Of a stretch of 64,000 nucleotides of DNA, positions 50,886 through 59,900 are shown piece by piece. The notes beneath the pieces were generated by a model. It saw only the letters and a program-made list of their open reading frames with translations. It was not told the DNA's origin and ran no database searches. Each line of letters starts with the position of its first letter. Position 1 is the stretch's first letter. The position numbers were made by a program, and so were the translations under genes. This stretch comes from Luteibacter pinisoli (GTDB lineage Bacteria; Pseudomonadota; Gammaproteobacteria; Xanthomonadales; Rhodanobacteraceae): positions 2,046,001 to 2,110,000 of the forward strand of contig NZ_CP041046.1 of the NCBI RefSeq assembly GCF_006385595.1. Reading direction: 5' to 3'.

Positions 50886-51422
50886 TCAGGCGAGCGTCGT
50901 CAGTTCGATCGGCACCACGGTTTCGCCGCTGATGACCTGGGCGTGGCCGTCCTGGACCATGAACTGGATTTGCATCGTGCGCTGGGCGAGGCCGGCCAGC
51001 GCGGCCACGGTGGCCGGGTCGACGTCGATGACGGTCACGTTTTTCGTGCGCGCCACGGCGGCCGCCGTCTTTTTCCACCACACCTCGGCGCCACGGCCGC
51101 TGTACGTATAGATGATCACCCGGTTGGCCCGGCCCGCGGCGCGACGGATGCGCTGCTCGTCCGGCTGGCCCAGCTCGATCCACAGGTCCACCTCGCCGGT
51201 AAGCTCCTTCTTCCACAGGTCCGGCTCGTCGTCCGAGCTGATGCCCTTGCCGAAGACCAGCGCCTCATCCGCGTTCAGGGCGAAGGCCAGCACGCGCACC
51301 ATCATCCGCTCGTCGGTCTCCGACGGGTGCTGGGCGATGGTCAGGGCGTGGCCCTGGTAGTAATGCCGGTCCATGTCGCTGACCTGCAGGTCGGCCTTGA
51401 AGACCGTGGATTTGAGAGCCAT
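50886..51422 (-). CDS. yaeQ: YaeQ family protein
   Basis: 178 residues, full length. The start MALKSTVFKADLQVSDMDRHYY is diagnostic for YaeQ, and later segments RMMVRVLAFALNADEAL, DLWIELGQPDEQRIRRA and RVIIYTYSGRGAEVWW are also conserved. YaeQ has a PD-(D/E)XK nuclease-like fold of unknown role; it was once reported to compensate for loss of RfaH. Single gene, no clear Shine-Dalgarno. Confidence 0.92.
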   Translation of the reverse strand: MALKSTVFKADLQVSDMDRHYYQGHALTIAQHPSETDERMMVRVLAFALNADEALVFGKGISSDDEPDLWKKELTGEVDLWIELGQPDEQRIRRAAGRANRVIIYTYSGRGAEVWWKKTAAAVARTKNVTVIDVDPATVAALAGLAQRTMQIQFMVQDGHAQVISGETVVPIELTTLA

Positions 51423-51558
51423 GAGGCGATGCGTCGGTGTCGATGGGGGCGCCAAGCGTACACGACCCCGGGCCCGCCCATACGCGGCCTCCACGGCGCG
51501 CAGGCTACATAACGCGCTGGTTGTACCACCCCGGTCTGCCGCCTGGAGGCACCCGCCC

Positions 51559-52002
51559 ATGAATTATCCTGCCGCACCACGTCGTTCCGCCGTGGCCAAC
51601 GCCATCTACGGCCTGTTCAATCCCATACCCTTCGGGTTCTTCGTCGCGGCACTGATCTTCGACATCATCTACGCGAAGACCGGCGTCATCCTCTGGGCAA
51701 AGAGCGCCGCGTGGCTGATTTCCATTGGCCTGGTCTTCGCCATCATTCCGCGGCTGGTCAACCTGGCCCAGGTATGGATTACCTCGCGCCGGATCAGCAC
51801 GCATGCCGATCACGTCGATTTCTGGCTGAACTTCGTGGCGATCGTTGCCGCCATCCTCAATGCCTTCGTGCACAGCCGCGACGCCTACGCGATCATGCCA
51901 GCGGGTGTGTGGCTTTCCGTGGTCACGGTGCTGCTCATCGCCATCGGCCACGTCATCATCGCCGTGCGCTACTCGACGGTGCGGGAGTATGTCCATGGTT
52001 AA
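51559..52002 (+). CDS. DUF2231 membrane protein
   Basis: 147 residues with four membrane helices (about 25-42, 50-70, 92-110, 118-138). The first begins NAIYGLFNPIPFGFFVAALI, typical of DUF2231, and HADHVDFWLNF between helices 2 and 3 carries conserved polar residues. DUF2231 proteins are often paired with periplasmic sorbosone-dehydrogenase-like PQQ enzymes; that gene overlaps the end of this one by 8 bases, so they form an operon. A role as membrane anchor or electron acceptor is inferred. GGAGG precedes the ATG. Confidence 0.82.
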   Translation: MNYPAAPRRSAVANAIYGLFNPIPFGFFVAALIFDIIYAKTGVILWAKSAAWLISIGLVFAIIPRLVNLAQVWITSRRISTHADHVDFWLNFVAIVAAILNAFVHSRDAYAIMPAGVWLSVVTVLLIAIGHVIIAVRYSTVREYVHG

Positions 52003-53308
52003 GCACCTTTATCGTGGCGCACTCGCCATGGCCTGCGTCGCCGTGCTCGGCGCGTGCGCCGGCAAAGCCTCCCAGGACCCCGCCGAGCAGTCGGGCGCGG
52101 CTCCATCGCTGCCCAAGGCACGCAACTTCCTCGTGCCGCCCATGCAGGTTCCCGAATTCGCCGGCTGGGCCCAGGGCGCGGCACCCACCGTCGCCCCCGG
52201 CCTGAAAATCGAAAAGATCGCGGACGACCTCAAGCATCCGCGCCAGCTGCTGACGCTGCCCAACGGCGATGTGCTGGTCGTCGAATCCAACGGGCCGGGC
52301 GAAGAGCCGGTGACCACGCCCAAGCAGTTGATCGCCGGCATGGTGAAAAACACCTCCGGCAAGGGCGCCAAGGGCGGCAACCGCATCACGCTGCTGCGCA
52401 AGACCGGTAGTGGTGCGTGGGAGAAGCACGATTTCATCGGCAACCTGCATTCGCCCTTCGGCGTGCAGCTGATCGGCAACACGCTGTACGTCGCCAACAC
52501 CGATGCCATCCTCACGTACCCGTACGTGGAAGGCGAGACCGAGATCAAGGCGCCGGGCGTGATGTTCACCGACCTGCCGTCGACCATCCAGCATCACTGG
52601 ACCAAGGCCCTGCAGGCCAACCCGGACGGCACCAAGCTCTACGTCGGCGTGGGTTCGAACAGCAACATCACCGAGAACGGCCTGGAGATTGAGTACCGCC
52701 GCGCCAACGTGCTGGAAGTGGATGTGGCCACCCGCGGCAGCCGCATTTTCGCCTCGGGTATCCGCAACCCCACGGGCCTTGGCTGGGATCCCACGACGAA
52801 CAAGCTATGGGCCATTGCCAACGAACGCGACGAGATCGGTGCGGACCTGGTGCCGGATTACATGACCTCGGTGACCGAGGGCGCGTTCTACGGCTGGCCC
52901 TACAGCTATTACGGCCAGAACGTCGACACCCGCGTGATGCCGCAGCGGCCGGACATGGTCGCCAAGGCGATCAAGCCGGATTACGCGCTGGGCTCCCATG
53001 TGGCCGCCCTGGGCCTGCTGCTGACCCAGAAAAACGCCTTGCCGGCGAAATACCAGAACGGCGCCTTCGTCAGTGAGCACGGAAGCTGGGATCGTTCGCC
53101 GCTGAGCGGTTATGCGGTGGTGTTCGTCGCGTTCCAGGACGGCAAACCTGTCGGCAAGCCGGAAACCCTGGTGAGCGGCTTCTATTCCAAGGACGAAAAA
53201 CAGCTGTTCGGCGCACCCGTCGGTGTCGTGCTGGATAAGGACGGCGCGCTGTTGATTGCCGATGATGTAGGTAATACTGTCTGGCGCGTCTCCGCAGCGG
53301 GTCCCTAA
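51995..53308 (+). CDS. Sorbosone dehydrogenase-like PQQ lipoprotein
   Basis: 437 residues. A lipobox LGACAGK (Cys near residue 19) marks a lipoprotein. The propeller resembles L-sorbosone dehydrogenase family proteins: GLKIEKIADDLKHPRQLLTL, NGDVLVVESNGPG, NLHSPFGVQLIG, HHWTKALQANPDGTKLYVGV, FASGIRNPTGLGWD and FVSEHGSWDRSPLSGYAVVF. It would oxidise a sugar or aldehyde in the periplasm. Unlike the protein at 21060 it has no haem domain; the coupled DUF2231 protein may take the electrons. Of two ATGs, 51995 is 8 bases from GGGAG. Confidence 0.85.
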   Translation: MVKHLYRGALAMACVAVLGACAGKASQDPAEQSGAAPSLPKARNFLVPPMQVPEFAGWAQGAAPTVAPGLKIEKIADDLKHPRQLLTLPNGDVLVVESNGPGEEPVTTPKQLIAGMVKNTSGKGAKGGNRITLLRKTGSGAWEKHDFIGNLHSPFGVQLIGNTLYVANTDAILTYPYVEGETEIKAPGVMFTDLPSTIQHHWTKALQANPDGTKLYVGVGSNSNITENGLEIEYRRANVLEVDVATRGSRIFASGIRNPTGLGWDPTTNKLWAIANERDEIGADLVPDYMTSVTEGAFYGWPYSYYGQNVDTRVMPQRPDMVAKAIKPDYALGSHVAALGLLLTQKNALPAKYQNGAFVSEHGSWDRSPLSGYAVVFVAFQDGKPVGKPETLVSGFYSKDEKQLFGAPVGVVLDKDGALLIADDVGNTVWRVSAAGP

Positions 53309-53319
53309 GTCGGTCGAAT

Positions 53320-54420
53320 ATGGATAGCCAAACCCCAGGCGTGCCCAGCATAGGACGCGCCTGCGTAACGGCGCTGGGCCTTTTCGATGTGGCCTACGGC
53401 ATCGACATCGACAAGGCCCGTGCGCTTTGCGCGGCTATGGCCCCCGCGGCACCGCCGCCGGGGCCGTTGCGTTTCGGGGCGCCGCCGCTGCGGTTGCGCC
53501 TCAGCGACGTCGACATCCAGGTGGGCGAGCGTCGGATCACCGGCGAAGTCGCCGTGCATCTGTACGATTTCGGCACCATCACCCTGGCCATTTCCTTTGC
53601 GATCCAGGACACGGCGTGGCAGGTATTCGTGGATACCGCGCGACAGATCGAACAGGCCCTGGCCTTCGACCGGGCCGATGCGCCGTGGCTGGCGCTGCTG
53701 GAAGAAATCAAATCCCGCATCGCGCCGTCGCTTGAGCGCGCGAATGACGCGGTGATCCAGGAGGACTACCAGCTCATCGAGATCGAGCGCTTCAGCGAGC
53801 CGCTCACCCAGCCGCTTCATCTGGCCGTGGACCTCACGCCCCTGCTGGCGGCCGATGCGCGCCCGCTATCGGTCGAGACGCGCGAGACACTGCTCCGCCA
53901 TCGCTTCGGCTACCTGGCCGATGATTGCGTCATCGTGACCCGCGACCGTGCCGTGCTGTACCAGCCAGGTGGCGACGCGGGCGTGGATGCGGTGCTGGAG
54001 GCAGCCAATGCCCAGCTGCTGGAGCTGCGCTACTACGGTGCGTTGCTGGATGACGAACTGCCGCGGATGTACGACCTGGTCGACCGCACCCGTACCGTCT
54101 CGGCCTTCCTCGCACCCGCCCAGCTGGCGAAGCTGGCGCGGCGGCTGTACACGGTGGTGGCGGAAGTCACCGAGCTTACCGAAAAGGTCGACAGCGTCCT
54201 GGAGGCCACGGGCCACGCGTACCTGGCCGATGTCTACACCACGACGCTGGACCTGTTTGGCGTGCCCGCACTGGGCGCCGCCGTGGACCGGAAGCTGGCG
54301 ATCGTCCGCGATACGTACGCGGCGCTCTATGACGAAGCCGCCGTCAGCCGTGCAGGCGTGCTCGAGATCACCATCGTCGTGTTGATTGCCGTGGAGCTGG
54401 TGCTCGCCGTCTTGAAATGA
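53320..54420 (+). CDS. C-terminally tail-anchored protein, DUF155/RMD1-like
   Basis: 366 residues. The N-terminal half is soluble (RLRLSDVDIQVGERRITGEV, DFGTITLAISFAI). The second half is helical with a coiled-coil-like segment (AKLARRLYTVVAEVTELTEK ... LEATGHAYLADVY) and a single C-terminal membrane helix (VLEITIVVLIAVELVLAVLK). This layout resembles the DUF155 family (RMD1/YagE-like), which ends in a tail anchor, but the assignment rests on architecture rather than a clear motif. It leads a three-gene operon with the 7TM protein 10 bases downstream. Confidence 0.55.
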   Translation: MDSQTPGVPSIGRACVTALGLFDVAYGIDIDKARALCAAMAPAAPPPGPLRFGAPPLRLRLSDVDIQVGERRITGEVAVHLYDFGTITLAISFAIQDTAWQVFVDTARQIEQALAFDRADAPWLALLEEIKSRIAPSLERANDAVIQEDYQLIEIERFSEPLTQPLHLAVDLTPLLAADARPLSVETRETLLRHRFGYLADDCVIVTRDRAVLYQPGGDAGVDAVLEAANAQLLELRYYGALLDDELPRMYDLVDRTRTVSAFLAPAQLAKLARRLYTVVAEVTELTEKVDSVLEATGHAYLADVYTTTLDLFGVPALGAAVDRKLAIVRDTYAALYDEAAVSRAGVLEITIVVLIAVELVLAVLK

Positions 54421-54430
54421 GGGGTGGGGG

Positions 54431-55762
54431 ATGCGCGCTGCGTTTCTGTTTGCTCTTAGCCTCTTGCTGTCCTTCCCGGCGCGCGCCACGCCGCCGGATG
54501 CCGCCGTCGTCGCGCCCGGCCACGCTACCGTCCCGCTGACTGGCCCCTGGCGCTTTCATACCGGCGATGACCCGCAGTGGTCCGCGTCCGGCTTCGACGA
54601 CAGCGCCTGGGAAATCGTGGACCTTACGTCCGCGCCCGGCGCCCACGACGGCGACGTCGGCTTGCCCGGCTATGTCACGGGATGGAGCAAGCGCGGCCAC
54701 GCGGGATACAGCGGGTATGCGTGGTATCGCCTGCGCGTGACGGTCGATAGCGATGAGCCGCTGGCGCTTGCCGGGCCGACGCTGGTCGACTCGACCTACG
54801 AGCTCTATGTCGATGGAAAGCGTGTCGGCGGCCCTGGGGACTTCTCGGGCGCCACGCCAGCGGTGTTCAGCGTCCGGCCGGCGGTCTACGCCTTGCCGCC
54901 GCGGACGGCTGCTGGCCCGGTGACCTACCAGCTGGCGTTCCGCGTGTGGATGGACCCGCTCGATGCCAGCGAGGAAAGCGGTGGCCTGCACGTGGCGCCA
55001 GCGATAGGCACGGTGGAAGGTGTTCATCAGCTCTATCAGGTGCAGTGGCTGCAGACCTTCAAAGGCTACGTCGTGGATGCGATCGAGCCTTTTGCCTTCT
55101 GCTTGCTGGCGCTCATGGTGGTCGCGCTGATCGCCTGCCGGAGCGACGACCCGTACCGATGGCTGGTCACCGCCCTGGTGCTTCTCGCGCTGATGCGCGT
55201 GCAGCAGGTGATGTTTTACTGGACCCCGTTCCTGAGCCTGCGCTGGTACGACGTGCTGGTCACCGTCATCTGTCGTCCGCTGGTGCTCGCGAGCTGGACG
55301 CTGGCGTGGCGCGACTGGTTTCGCCTGGAGCGGAAGTTGGCGTTCAACTATGTCGTGGTGGGTCTCACCGTGGCTTATCTGCTGCTGGCGCTGCTGGGTC
55401 GGCCGTGGCTCATCGCCAGCCCTGGCGTGAGAACCGCCGCGGACCTCGGCGTCACGGGTGTGCGCTGGCTGTTCGCCGCCGTGTACCTGTGGACGATCGG
55501 GGCCGGCGTGGCGCGTGCATCGTTGCCTGCGCGCCTGTTGGGGGCGCTTTCGGCACTTCTGGTGGGCATCGGCCTGTTCGCCACCGAACTCAACACGCTA
55601 GGCATCCCCGGCATCTGGTTCCCGTACGGCACCGGCGTGGCGCGCGGCCAGTACGCCTATGCCGCGTTTGTCGTGGTGTTGTTCGTGTTGATCCTGCTGC
55701 GCGCAGTGGGCTACGCTCGCCGCGCCGAAAGCCGCGATCGGCGGATGAGGAACGAAGTATGA
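54431..55762 (+). CDS. 7TM receptor with jelly-roll sensor (7TMR-DISM-like) lacking an output domain
   Basis: 443 residues. A signal peptide (to about residue 20) precedes a galactose-binding-like jelly roll (about 35-200) of the type in family 2 glycosidases: PLTGPWRFHTGDDPQWSASG, FDDSAWEIVDL, YSGYAWYRLRVTVDSDEPLA, STYELYVDGKRVG. Seven hydrophobic helices follow (about 217-430). 7TMR-DISM proteins normally continue into a kinase, GGDEF or regulator domain; here the chain ends 15 residues after the last helix. It may signal through a partner or act as a transporter or binding protein. The small exported protein overlaps its stop by 4 bases. Confidence 0.65.
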   Translation: MRAAFLFALSLLLSFPARATPPDAAVVAPGHATVPLTGPWRFHTGDDPQWSASGFDDSAWEIVDLTSAPGAHDGDVGLPGYVTGWSKRGHAGYSGYAWYRLRVTVDSDEPLALAGPTLVDSTYELYVDGKRVGGPGDFSGATPAVFSVRPAVYALPPRTAAGPVTYQLAFRVWMDPLDASEESGGLHVAPAIGTVEGVHQLYQVQWLQTFKGYVVDAIEPFAFCLLALMVVALIACRSDDPYRWLVTALVLLALMRVQQVMFYWTPFLSLRWYDVLVTVICRPLVLASWTLAWRDWFRLERKLAFNYVVVGLTVAYLLLALLGRPWLIASPGVRTAADLGVTGVRWLFAAVYLWTIGAGVARASLPARLLGALSALLVGIGLFATELNTLGIPGIWFPYGTGVARGQYAYAAFVVVLFVLILLRAVGYARRAESRDRRMRNEV

Positions 55763-56367
55763 ACTTAAGGCTCCTTGTTGCGGGCTTCGCCGCTACAGCT
55801 TCAATTCTGGTCTCGTTGCCCGCTTCAGCAGATGAGCCGGTATCGGTGGCCCTCGCGGCGTCCTCAGATCCTGCTGACGCCGGCAAAGCCAGGGTGACTG
55901 TCACGATCCGTAATCACGGTGACGTTCCGGTTACGTTGGCGAAATACATGATGCCATTCGACTGGGACGGTCACCTTCCAAATAATCAATTTGAAGTGAC
56001 ATCCAGTACGGACGGTCAGACGCAGACCTACCAGTCCACATACGACTATGTGAACCCCGTTGACCCTGGGATGCTGGTACAGCTTGGGGCGCATCAGTCG
56101 ATTAGCGGAACGCTCGATCTTCGCGTTTCGTATCAATTCGACACTCAAGTCAACAACCGCTTTACAGTACGGTATCGTCTTCCCTTGGGGATTGTTCCAG
56201 ACGAGCAGGCGCCTGATCCCAAATCGCCAACTTACGAAACTGATCCAAACAGGCCGCGCTTCATCTACAGCAACACTTTACAAATTCTCGTTGATCCGAC
56301 GGCTCCGCTTTCGGGCCCTGCGAACAAGACGAGCTCGTATGCCGTGGCCACGGCCGGCTCGCCTTAA
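55759..56367 (+). CDS. Exported beta-sandwich protein resembling a metalloprotease (M35) N-terminal domain
   Basis: 202 residues with a Sec signal (cleavage near LPASADEP, residue 24). The mature part looks like the N-terminal domain found before the catalytic part of M35-type lysine-specific metalloendopeptidases: VTVTIRNHGDVPVTLAKYMM, NNQFEVTSSTDGQTQTYQST, LVQLGAHQSISGTLDLRVSY. No HExxH zinc site or catalytic domain follows, so it may be an inhibitor-like or adhesive remnant. Codon use is visibly richer in A/T than its neighbours, a sign of separate origin. It overlaps the 7TM gene by 4 bases. Confidence 0.55.
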   Translation: MNLRLLVAGFAATASILVSLPASADEPVSVALAASSDPADAGKARVTVTIRNHGDVPVTLAKYMMPFDWDGHLPNNQFEVTSSTDGQTQTYQSTYDYVNPVDPGMLVQLGAHQSISGTLDLRVSYQFDTQVNNRFTVRYRLPLGIVPDEQAPDPKSPTYETDPNRPRFIYSNTLQILVDPTAPLSGPANKTSSYAVATAGSP

Positions 56368-56371
56368 TCCG

Positions 56372-57151
56372 TTACGCGAGCCCCCACGCGTACGAATCCA
56401 TCGACAGCACGCCGTAGGTCATGCCGCCAGGCACGAGCGACGGCGTGTCGTCGTCGTGGCTTGCACCCATCGCCACGAGCAGGGGCAGGTAGTGCTCCTC
56501 GGTGGGGTGGGCACGCGCACCGTCGGGCGCGACACGGCGGTAATCGACGAGGGCTTCCTCATCGCGGGCCAGCACGCTGCGCGTCGCCCACTCGGCGAAG
56601 GCCGCGGCGTAAGGCACGGTATCGGCGGTGCGCCGCACCTCGTACAGGTTGTGGGTGAGGCTGCCCGAACCCACCACCAGCACGCCGCGCTCGCGCAGCG
56701 GCCGCAGTGCGCGGCCGAGGGCGAGCGCGCCGACGGTGTCCAGGTCCGCCGGCATGGCGAGCTGGAACACCGGCACGTTGGCGTCGGGTAGCAGGAAGCG
56801 CAGCGGCACCCATGCGCCGTGGTCGTAAGGCCGGGTGGCGTCTTCGCTCACGGTAAGGCCAGCGGCACGGAGGATGTCGGCTGTTTCACGGGCGACGTCG
56901 GGTGCGCCCGGCGCCGGGTATTGCAGCTGGTAGAGCGGCTCGGGGAAGCCGCCGAAGTCATGCAGCGTGGCCGGTTGCTCGGCGGTCATCACCCGCAGGC
57001 CGGGTGCCTGCCAGTGCGGGGAGACGACCAGCACCGCGCGGATGCCTTCGAGCTGCGCGCCGATGCGCCCCAGGTTCGGGCCGAGCACGCCGGGTTCGAG
57101 CGCAAACGTGGGCGCGCCGTGGGAAATAAAGAGGACAGGAGCAAGGGACAT
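56372..57151 (-). CDS. Extradiol dioxygenase, LigB/DODA (YgiD-like)
   Basis: 259 residues; ATG at 57151 after AAGGAG. Class III extradiol fold: APVLFISHGAPTFALEPG at the N-terminus supplies the first metal His, SPHWQAPG the second, DHGAWVPLRFLLPDA and SGSLTHNLYEV further conserved histidines. It belongs to the 4,5-DOPA dioxygenase-like zinc/iron enzymes that open catechol rings. The physiological substrate is unknown. The gene is divergent from a LysR regulator with a T-N11-A palindrome between them. Confidence 0.88.
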   Translation of the reverse strand: MSLAPVLFISHGAPTFALEPGVLGPNLGRIGAQLEGIRAVLVVSPHWQAPGLRVMTAEQPATLHDFGGFPEPLYQLQYPAPGAPDVARETADILRAAGLTVSEDATRPYDHGAWVPLRFLLPDANVPVFQLAMPADLDTVGALALGRALRPLRERGVLVVGSGSLTHNLYEVRRTADTVPYAAAFAEWATRSVLARDEEALVDYRRVAPDGARAHPTEEHYLPLLVAMGASHDDDTPSLVPGGMTYGVLSMDSYAWGLA

Positions 57152-57226
57152 GGTGGGACTCCTTAGCGATACCCCACAAGGTATTGGCACGTCGCCCTGC
57201 GATAAACGCGCCTCGCCGAGACCGAC

Positions 57227-57245
57227 TGTCTCGCTGTGTGAGACA
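57227..57245. promoter_or_regulatory. LysR-type operator (T-N11-A) between dioxygenase and LysR genes
   Basis: TGTCTC-GCTGTGT-GAGACA, perfect 6-base arms, containing the LysR consensus T-N11-A (T57229 to A57241). It lies 75 bases upstream of the dioxygenase start and 28 bases upstream of the LysR start, the classical position for shared control. Confidence 0.6.
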
Positions 57246-57273
57246 CTCCGCCGGAGCCCAGGGGGACCCGCGC

Positions 57274-58167
57274 ATGGACAAAGTCCAGGAAATGACCAGC
57301 TTCGTGGCGGTGGTGGATGCCGGCAGCTTTATCGGTGCCGCCGACGCCACGGGCATGACCAAGGCCGCCGTCTCCCGCCACGTGGCCGAACTGGAGCGCC
57401 GCCTCGGCGTTCGCCTCCTGCACCGGACGACCCGGAGGCTGTCGCTGACCGACGAGGGGCGCACCTTCTACAGCCGTGCCCGCGACCTGCTGGCGGGCAT
57501 TACCGAGGCGGAGGCCGAGCTCACCGCCCGCAGCACCGAGCCCACCGGCCTGCTGCGGATCACCGCACCGCTCAGCTTCGGCGTGCTGCACCTGGCGCCG
57601 CTGTGGGCGCGCTTCACAGCCGAGCACGCCCAGGTTTCGCTCGATATCACCTTGTCCGACCGCGTGGTGGACCTGGTGGACGAGGGCTTCGACCTCGCCA
57701 TTCGCATTTCACGCCTGCCCAATTCCACGCTTGTGAGTCGCCAGCTCGGCGTGACGCGCATGCTGCTGTGCGCATCGCCGGCGTATCTCGCGGCGCACGG
57801 CACGCCCACGGTGCCGGCCGAACTCGCCAGCCACCCGATCCTGGCCTATAGCTACTGGCCGGACGACTGGTCGTTCACCACCGCCGACGGACGCACCGAG
57901 CGGGTGGTCGTGAAGCCGTTCATGCGCAGCAACAACGGCGATACCTCGCGCATCGCGGCGCTGGCCGGGCAGGGCATCACCTTGCAGCCGGACTTTATCG
58001 TCGGCGACGACGTTCGCGAAGGGCGCCTCGTGCATCTCTTGCCGACGCACGACGCCGGCAGCATCGGCATCCATGCGGTGTATGCGTCACGCAAGCACCT
58101 GCCCGTTAAGGTGCGCCGCATGGTCGACTTCCTGGCCGACGCGTTTGACGGCGTGCGCTGGAGCTAG
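57274..58167 (+). CDS. LysR-family transcriptional regulator
   Basis: 297 residues; ATG at 57274 after GGGGG, preferred to 57184. Helix-turn-helix: MDKVQEMTSFVAVVDAGSFI, GMTKAAVSRHVAELERRLGV, LLHRTTRRLSLTDEGRTFY. The effector domain is of the CrgA/AaeR group (DLVDEGFDLAIRISRLPNST). It is divergent from the dioxygenase gene and probably controls it through the T-N11-A site. It overlaps the transporter gene by 4 bases tail to tail. Confidence 0.92.
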   Translation: MDKVQEMTSFVAVVDAGSFIGAADATGMTKAAVSRHVAELERRLGVRLLHRTTRRLSLTDEGRTFYSRARDLLAGITEAEAELTARSTEPTGLLRITAPLSFGVLHLAPLWARFTAEHAQVSLDITLSDRVVDLVDEGFDLAIRISRLPNSTLVSRQLGVTRMLLCASPAYLAAHGTPTVPAELASHPILAYSYWPDDWSFTTADGRTERVVVKPFMRSNNGDTSRIAALAGQGITLQPDFIVGDDVREGRLVHLLPTHDAGSIGIHAVYASRKHLPVKVRRMVDFLADAFDGVRWS

Positions 58168-59048
58168 GCGGGCCGGCGCAGGGACACACCGCTGACGGCA
58201 AACAGGCCGGCCACGATAAACGCCATGCCCAGCCATTCACTGGGCGTCGGCTCCTCGTGCAGCACCGCCCAGGCCATCAGCACGCTGAGCACCGGTACGG
58301 CCAGTGACGACACCGACGCCACGGCGGTCGGCAGGCGCCGTACCACCAGGAGCCACAGTGTCCACGCCACGCACGTGGCCAGAATCACCGAGTACGCCAG
58401 GCCGGCGATGAAGGCCGGGCTCCACTCGATGCTGCGCTGGGGGATAAAGAACGCCACGATGGCGAGGCCCGCCGCGCCGAAGGCCATCTGCCACGCGGTG
58501 AACGTGAGCGGGTCGGGCTGGTGACGCTGGAACATCCGCTTGCTGGTCACCGTGCCCAGCGCCCAGCACATGCCGCCCACCAGGGCGAACGCGGTGCTGA
58601 GCGGGTTACCGAGGCCGTTCCACGGGGCGATAACGCAGGTGAGTCCAACGGCTGCCAGCGCCAGGCCCACCCAATGCCGTGCGAGCGGACGTTCGCCCAG
58701 CATCAGCCACGCCAGTAGTACGGCCCAGAACGGCATGGCGTAGGCGAGGAGCACCACGCGGCCGGTCCCGCCGGCGGTCAGCGCAAACTGGCCCAGGCCC
58801 TGGAAGGCCGCGGTCTGGGCCAGCCCGGTAACGATGGTGCCGGCCAGCGGCGGCGAGGCCAGCGGCCGCCTCATGACCACCAGCACGGCAAACAGGAGCA
58901 CGGCGCCGATGCTATAGCGCAGCGCCGAGAAATCGAACGGGCCCGCATAACGCAGCACCAGCTTCATCACGATCCAGCTGAAGGCCCAGATGATGACGGT
59001 GGCGCCCAGGGCGATGCCCGCGCCCGTTGAAACCTTTGCCTCGTTCAT
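58164..59048 (-). CDS. EamA/DMT-family membrane transporter
   Basis: 294 residues with ten hydrophobic helices and the two EamA repeats (about 10-145 and 155-290). Repeat 1 contains WAFSWIVMKLVLRYAGPFDF and LRYSIGAVLLFAVLV; repeat 2 contains CWALGTVTSKRMFQ and ends HEEPTPSEWLGMAFIVAGLF. DMT transporters export amino acids or other metabolites; the substrate cannot be told. Single gene, convergent with the LysR gene. Confidence 0.88.
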   Translation of the reverse strand: MNEAKVSTGAGIALGATVIIWAFSWIVMKLVLRYAGPFDFSALRYSIGAVLLFAVLVVMRRPLASPPLAGTIVTGLAQTAAFQGLGQFALTAGGTGRVVLLAYAMPFWAVLLAWLMLGERPLARHWVGLALAAVGLTCVIAPWNGLGNPLSTAFALVGGMCWALGTVTSKRMFQRHQPDPLTFTAWQMAFGAAGLAIVAFFIPQRSIEWSPAFIAGLAYSVILATCVAWTLWLLVVRRLPTAVASVSSLAVPVLSVLMAWAVLHEEPTPSEWLGMAFIVAGLFAVSGVSLRRPA

Positions 59049-59116
59049 GCCCAGCCAGATCAGGAATCAGAACGGCCATTCTGGCGTAATGCGTGGGATC
59101 TTGCGCGGGCCGGCGG

Positions 59117-59821
59117 CTATTCCAGCGGCGCCATGTCGAACAGCAGCACTTCACCATCGACACCGTCACTGATCACCACGCGCGATTCATCGGTGATCTT
59201 GGCGGCGTCCCCGGCGGAGAGCGGGTGGCCATTGACGTGCACCGAGCCGCGTACGACGTGCACATAGACCATGCGCTCGTAATCCACGTTGTGGTGGGCC
59301 GATTCGTCCGGGCCGAACAGGCCGGCATAAAGCCGGACGTCCTGGTGCACCGTGACCGAACCGTGCTCGCCATTCTGGCTGGCGACCAGGCGAAGCTTGC
59401 CGCGCTTCTCGGCATCCGGGAAAAACGTCTGCTCGTAGCCCGGCTTCAAATGCTGCCGGTTCGGGATGATCCAGATCTGCAGGAAATGGGTCAGCGTCTT
59501 CGCGTGGTTCTCTTCCGCATGCGTCACGCCCGTGCCCGCCGACATGATTTGCACCTCGCCGGGCTTGATCACCACCTTGTTGCCCATCGAATCGCTATGG
59601 GCCAGCTCGCCTTCGAGCACGTAGCTGATGATTTCCATATCGCGGTGGGAATGCGTGCCGAAGCCCGCGCCGGCCGCGACGCGATCCTCGTTGATCACGC
59701 GCAGCGGGCCGAAATGGACATGCTCCTCATCGCGGTAATCCGCGAACGAGAAGCTATGGTGGGAATCGAGCCAGCCATGGTTGGCGTGGCCACGGTCGGC
59801 GGCGTGGCGAATGACGAACAT
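59117..59821 (-). CDS. Pirin family protein (YhaK-like)
   Basis: 234 residues, bicupin. Typical features are GWLDSHHSFSFADYRDEEHV, HFGPLRVINEDRV, the metal ligands in GAGFGTHSHRDMEIISYVLEG (His-x-His and Glu) and VQIMSAGTGVTHAEENH. The second cupin lacks obvious ligands, as usual. Pirins of this group include quercetin-dioxygenase-like enzymes and redox-sensitive proteins. GGGAGAA precedes the ATG. Single gene. Confidence 0.9.
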   Translation of the reverse strand: MFVIRHAADRGHANHGWLDSHHSFSFADYRDEEHVHFGPLRVINEDRVAAGAGFGTHSHRDMEIISYVLEGELAHSDSMGNKVVIKPGEVQIMSAGTGVTHAEENHAKTLTHFLQIWIIPNRQHLKPGYEQTFFPDAEKRGKLRLVASQNGEHGSVTVHQDVRLYAGLFGPDESAHHNVDYERMVYVHVVRGSVHVNGHPLSAGDAAKITDESRVVISDGVDGEVLLFDMAPLE

Positions 59822-59900
59822 GCGTTTCTCCCAGGGTAATACCGCCTACCGTAGTGGTTGCCGGGGAAAAGCGATTGCATAAAGCGCCTCGGGCACCGGC

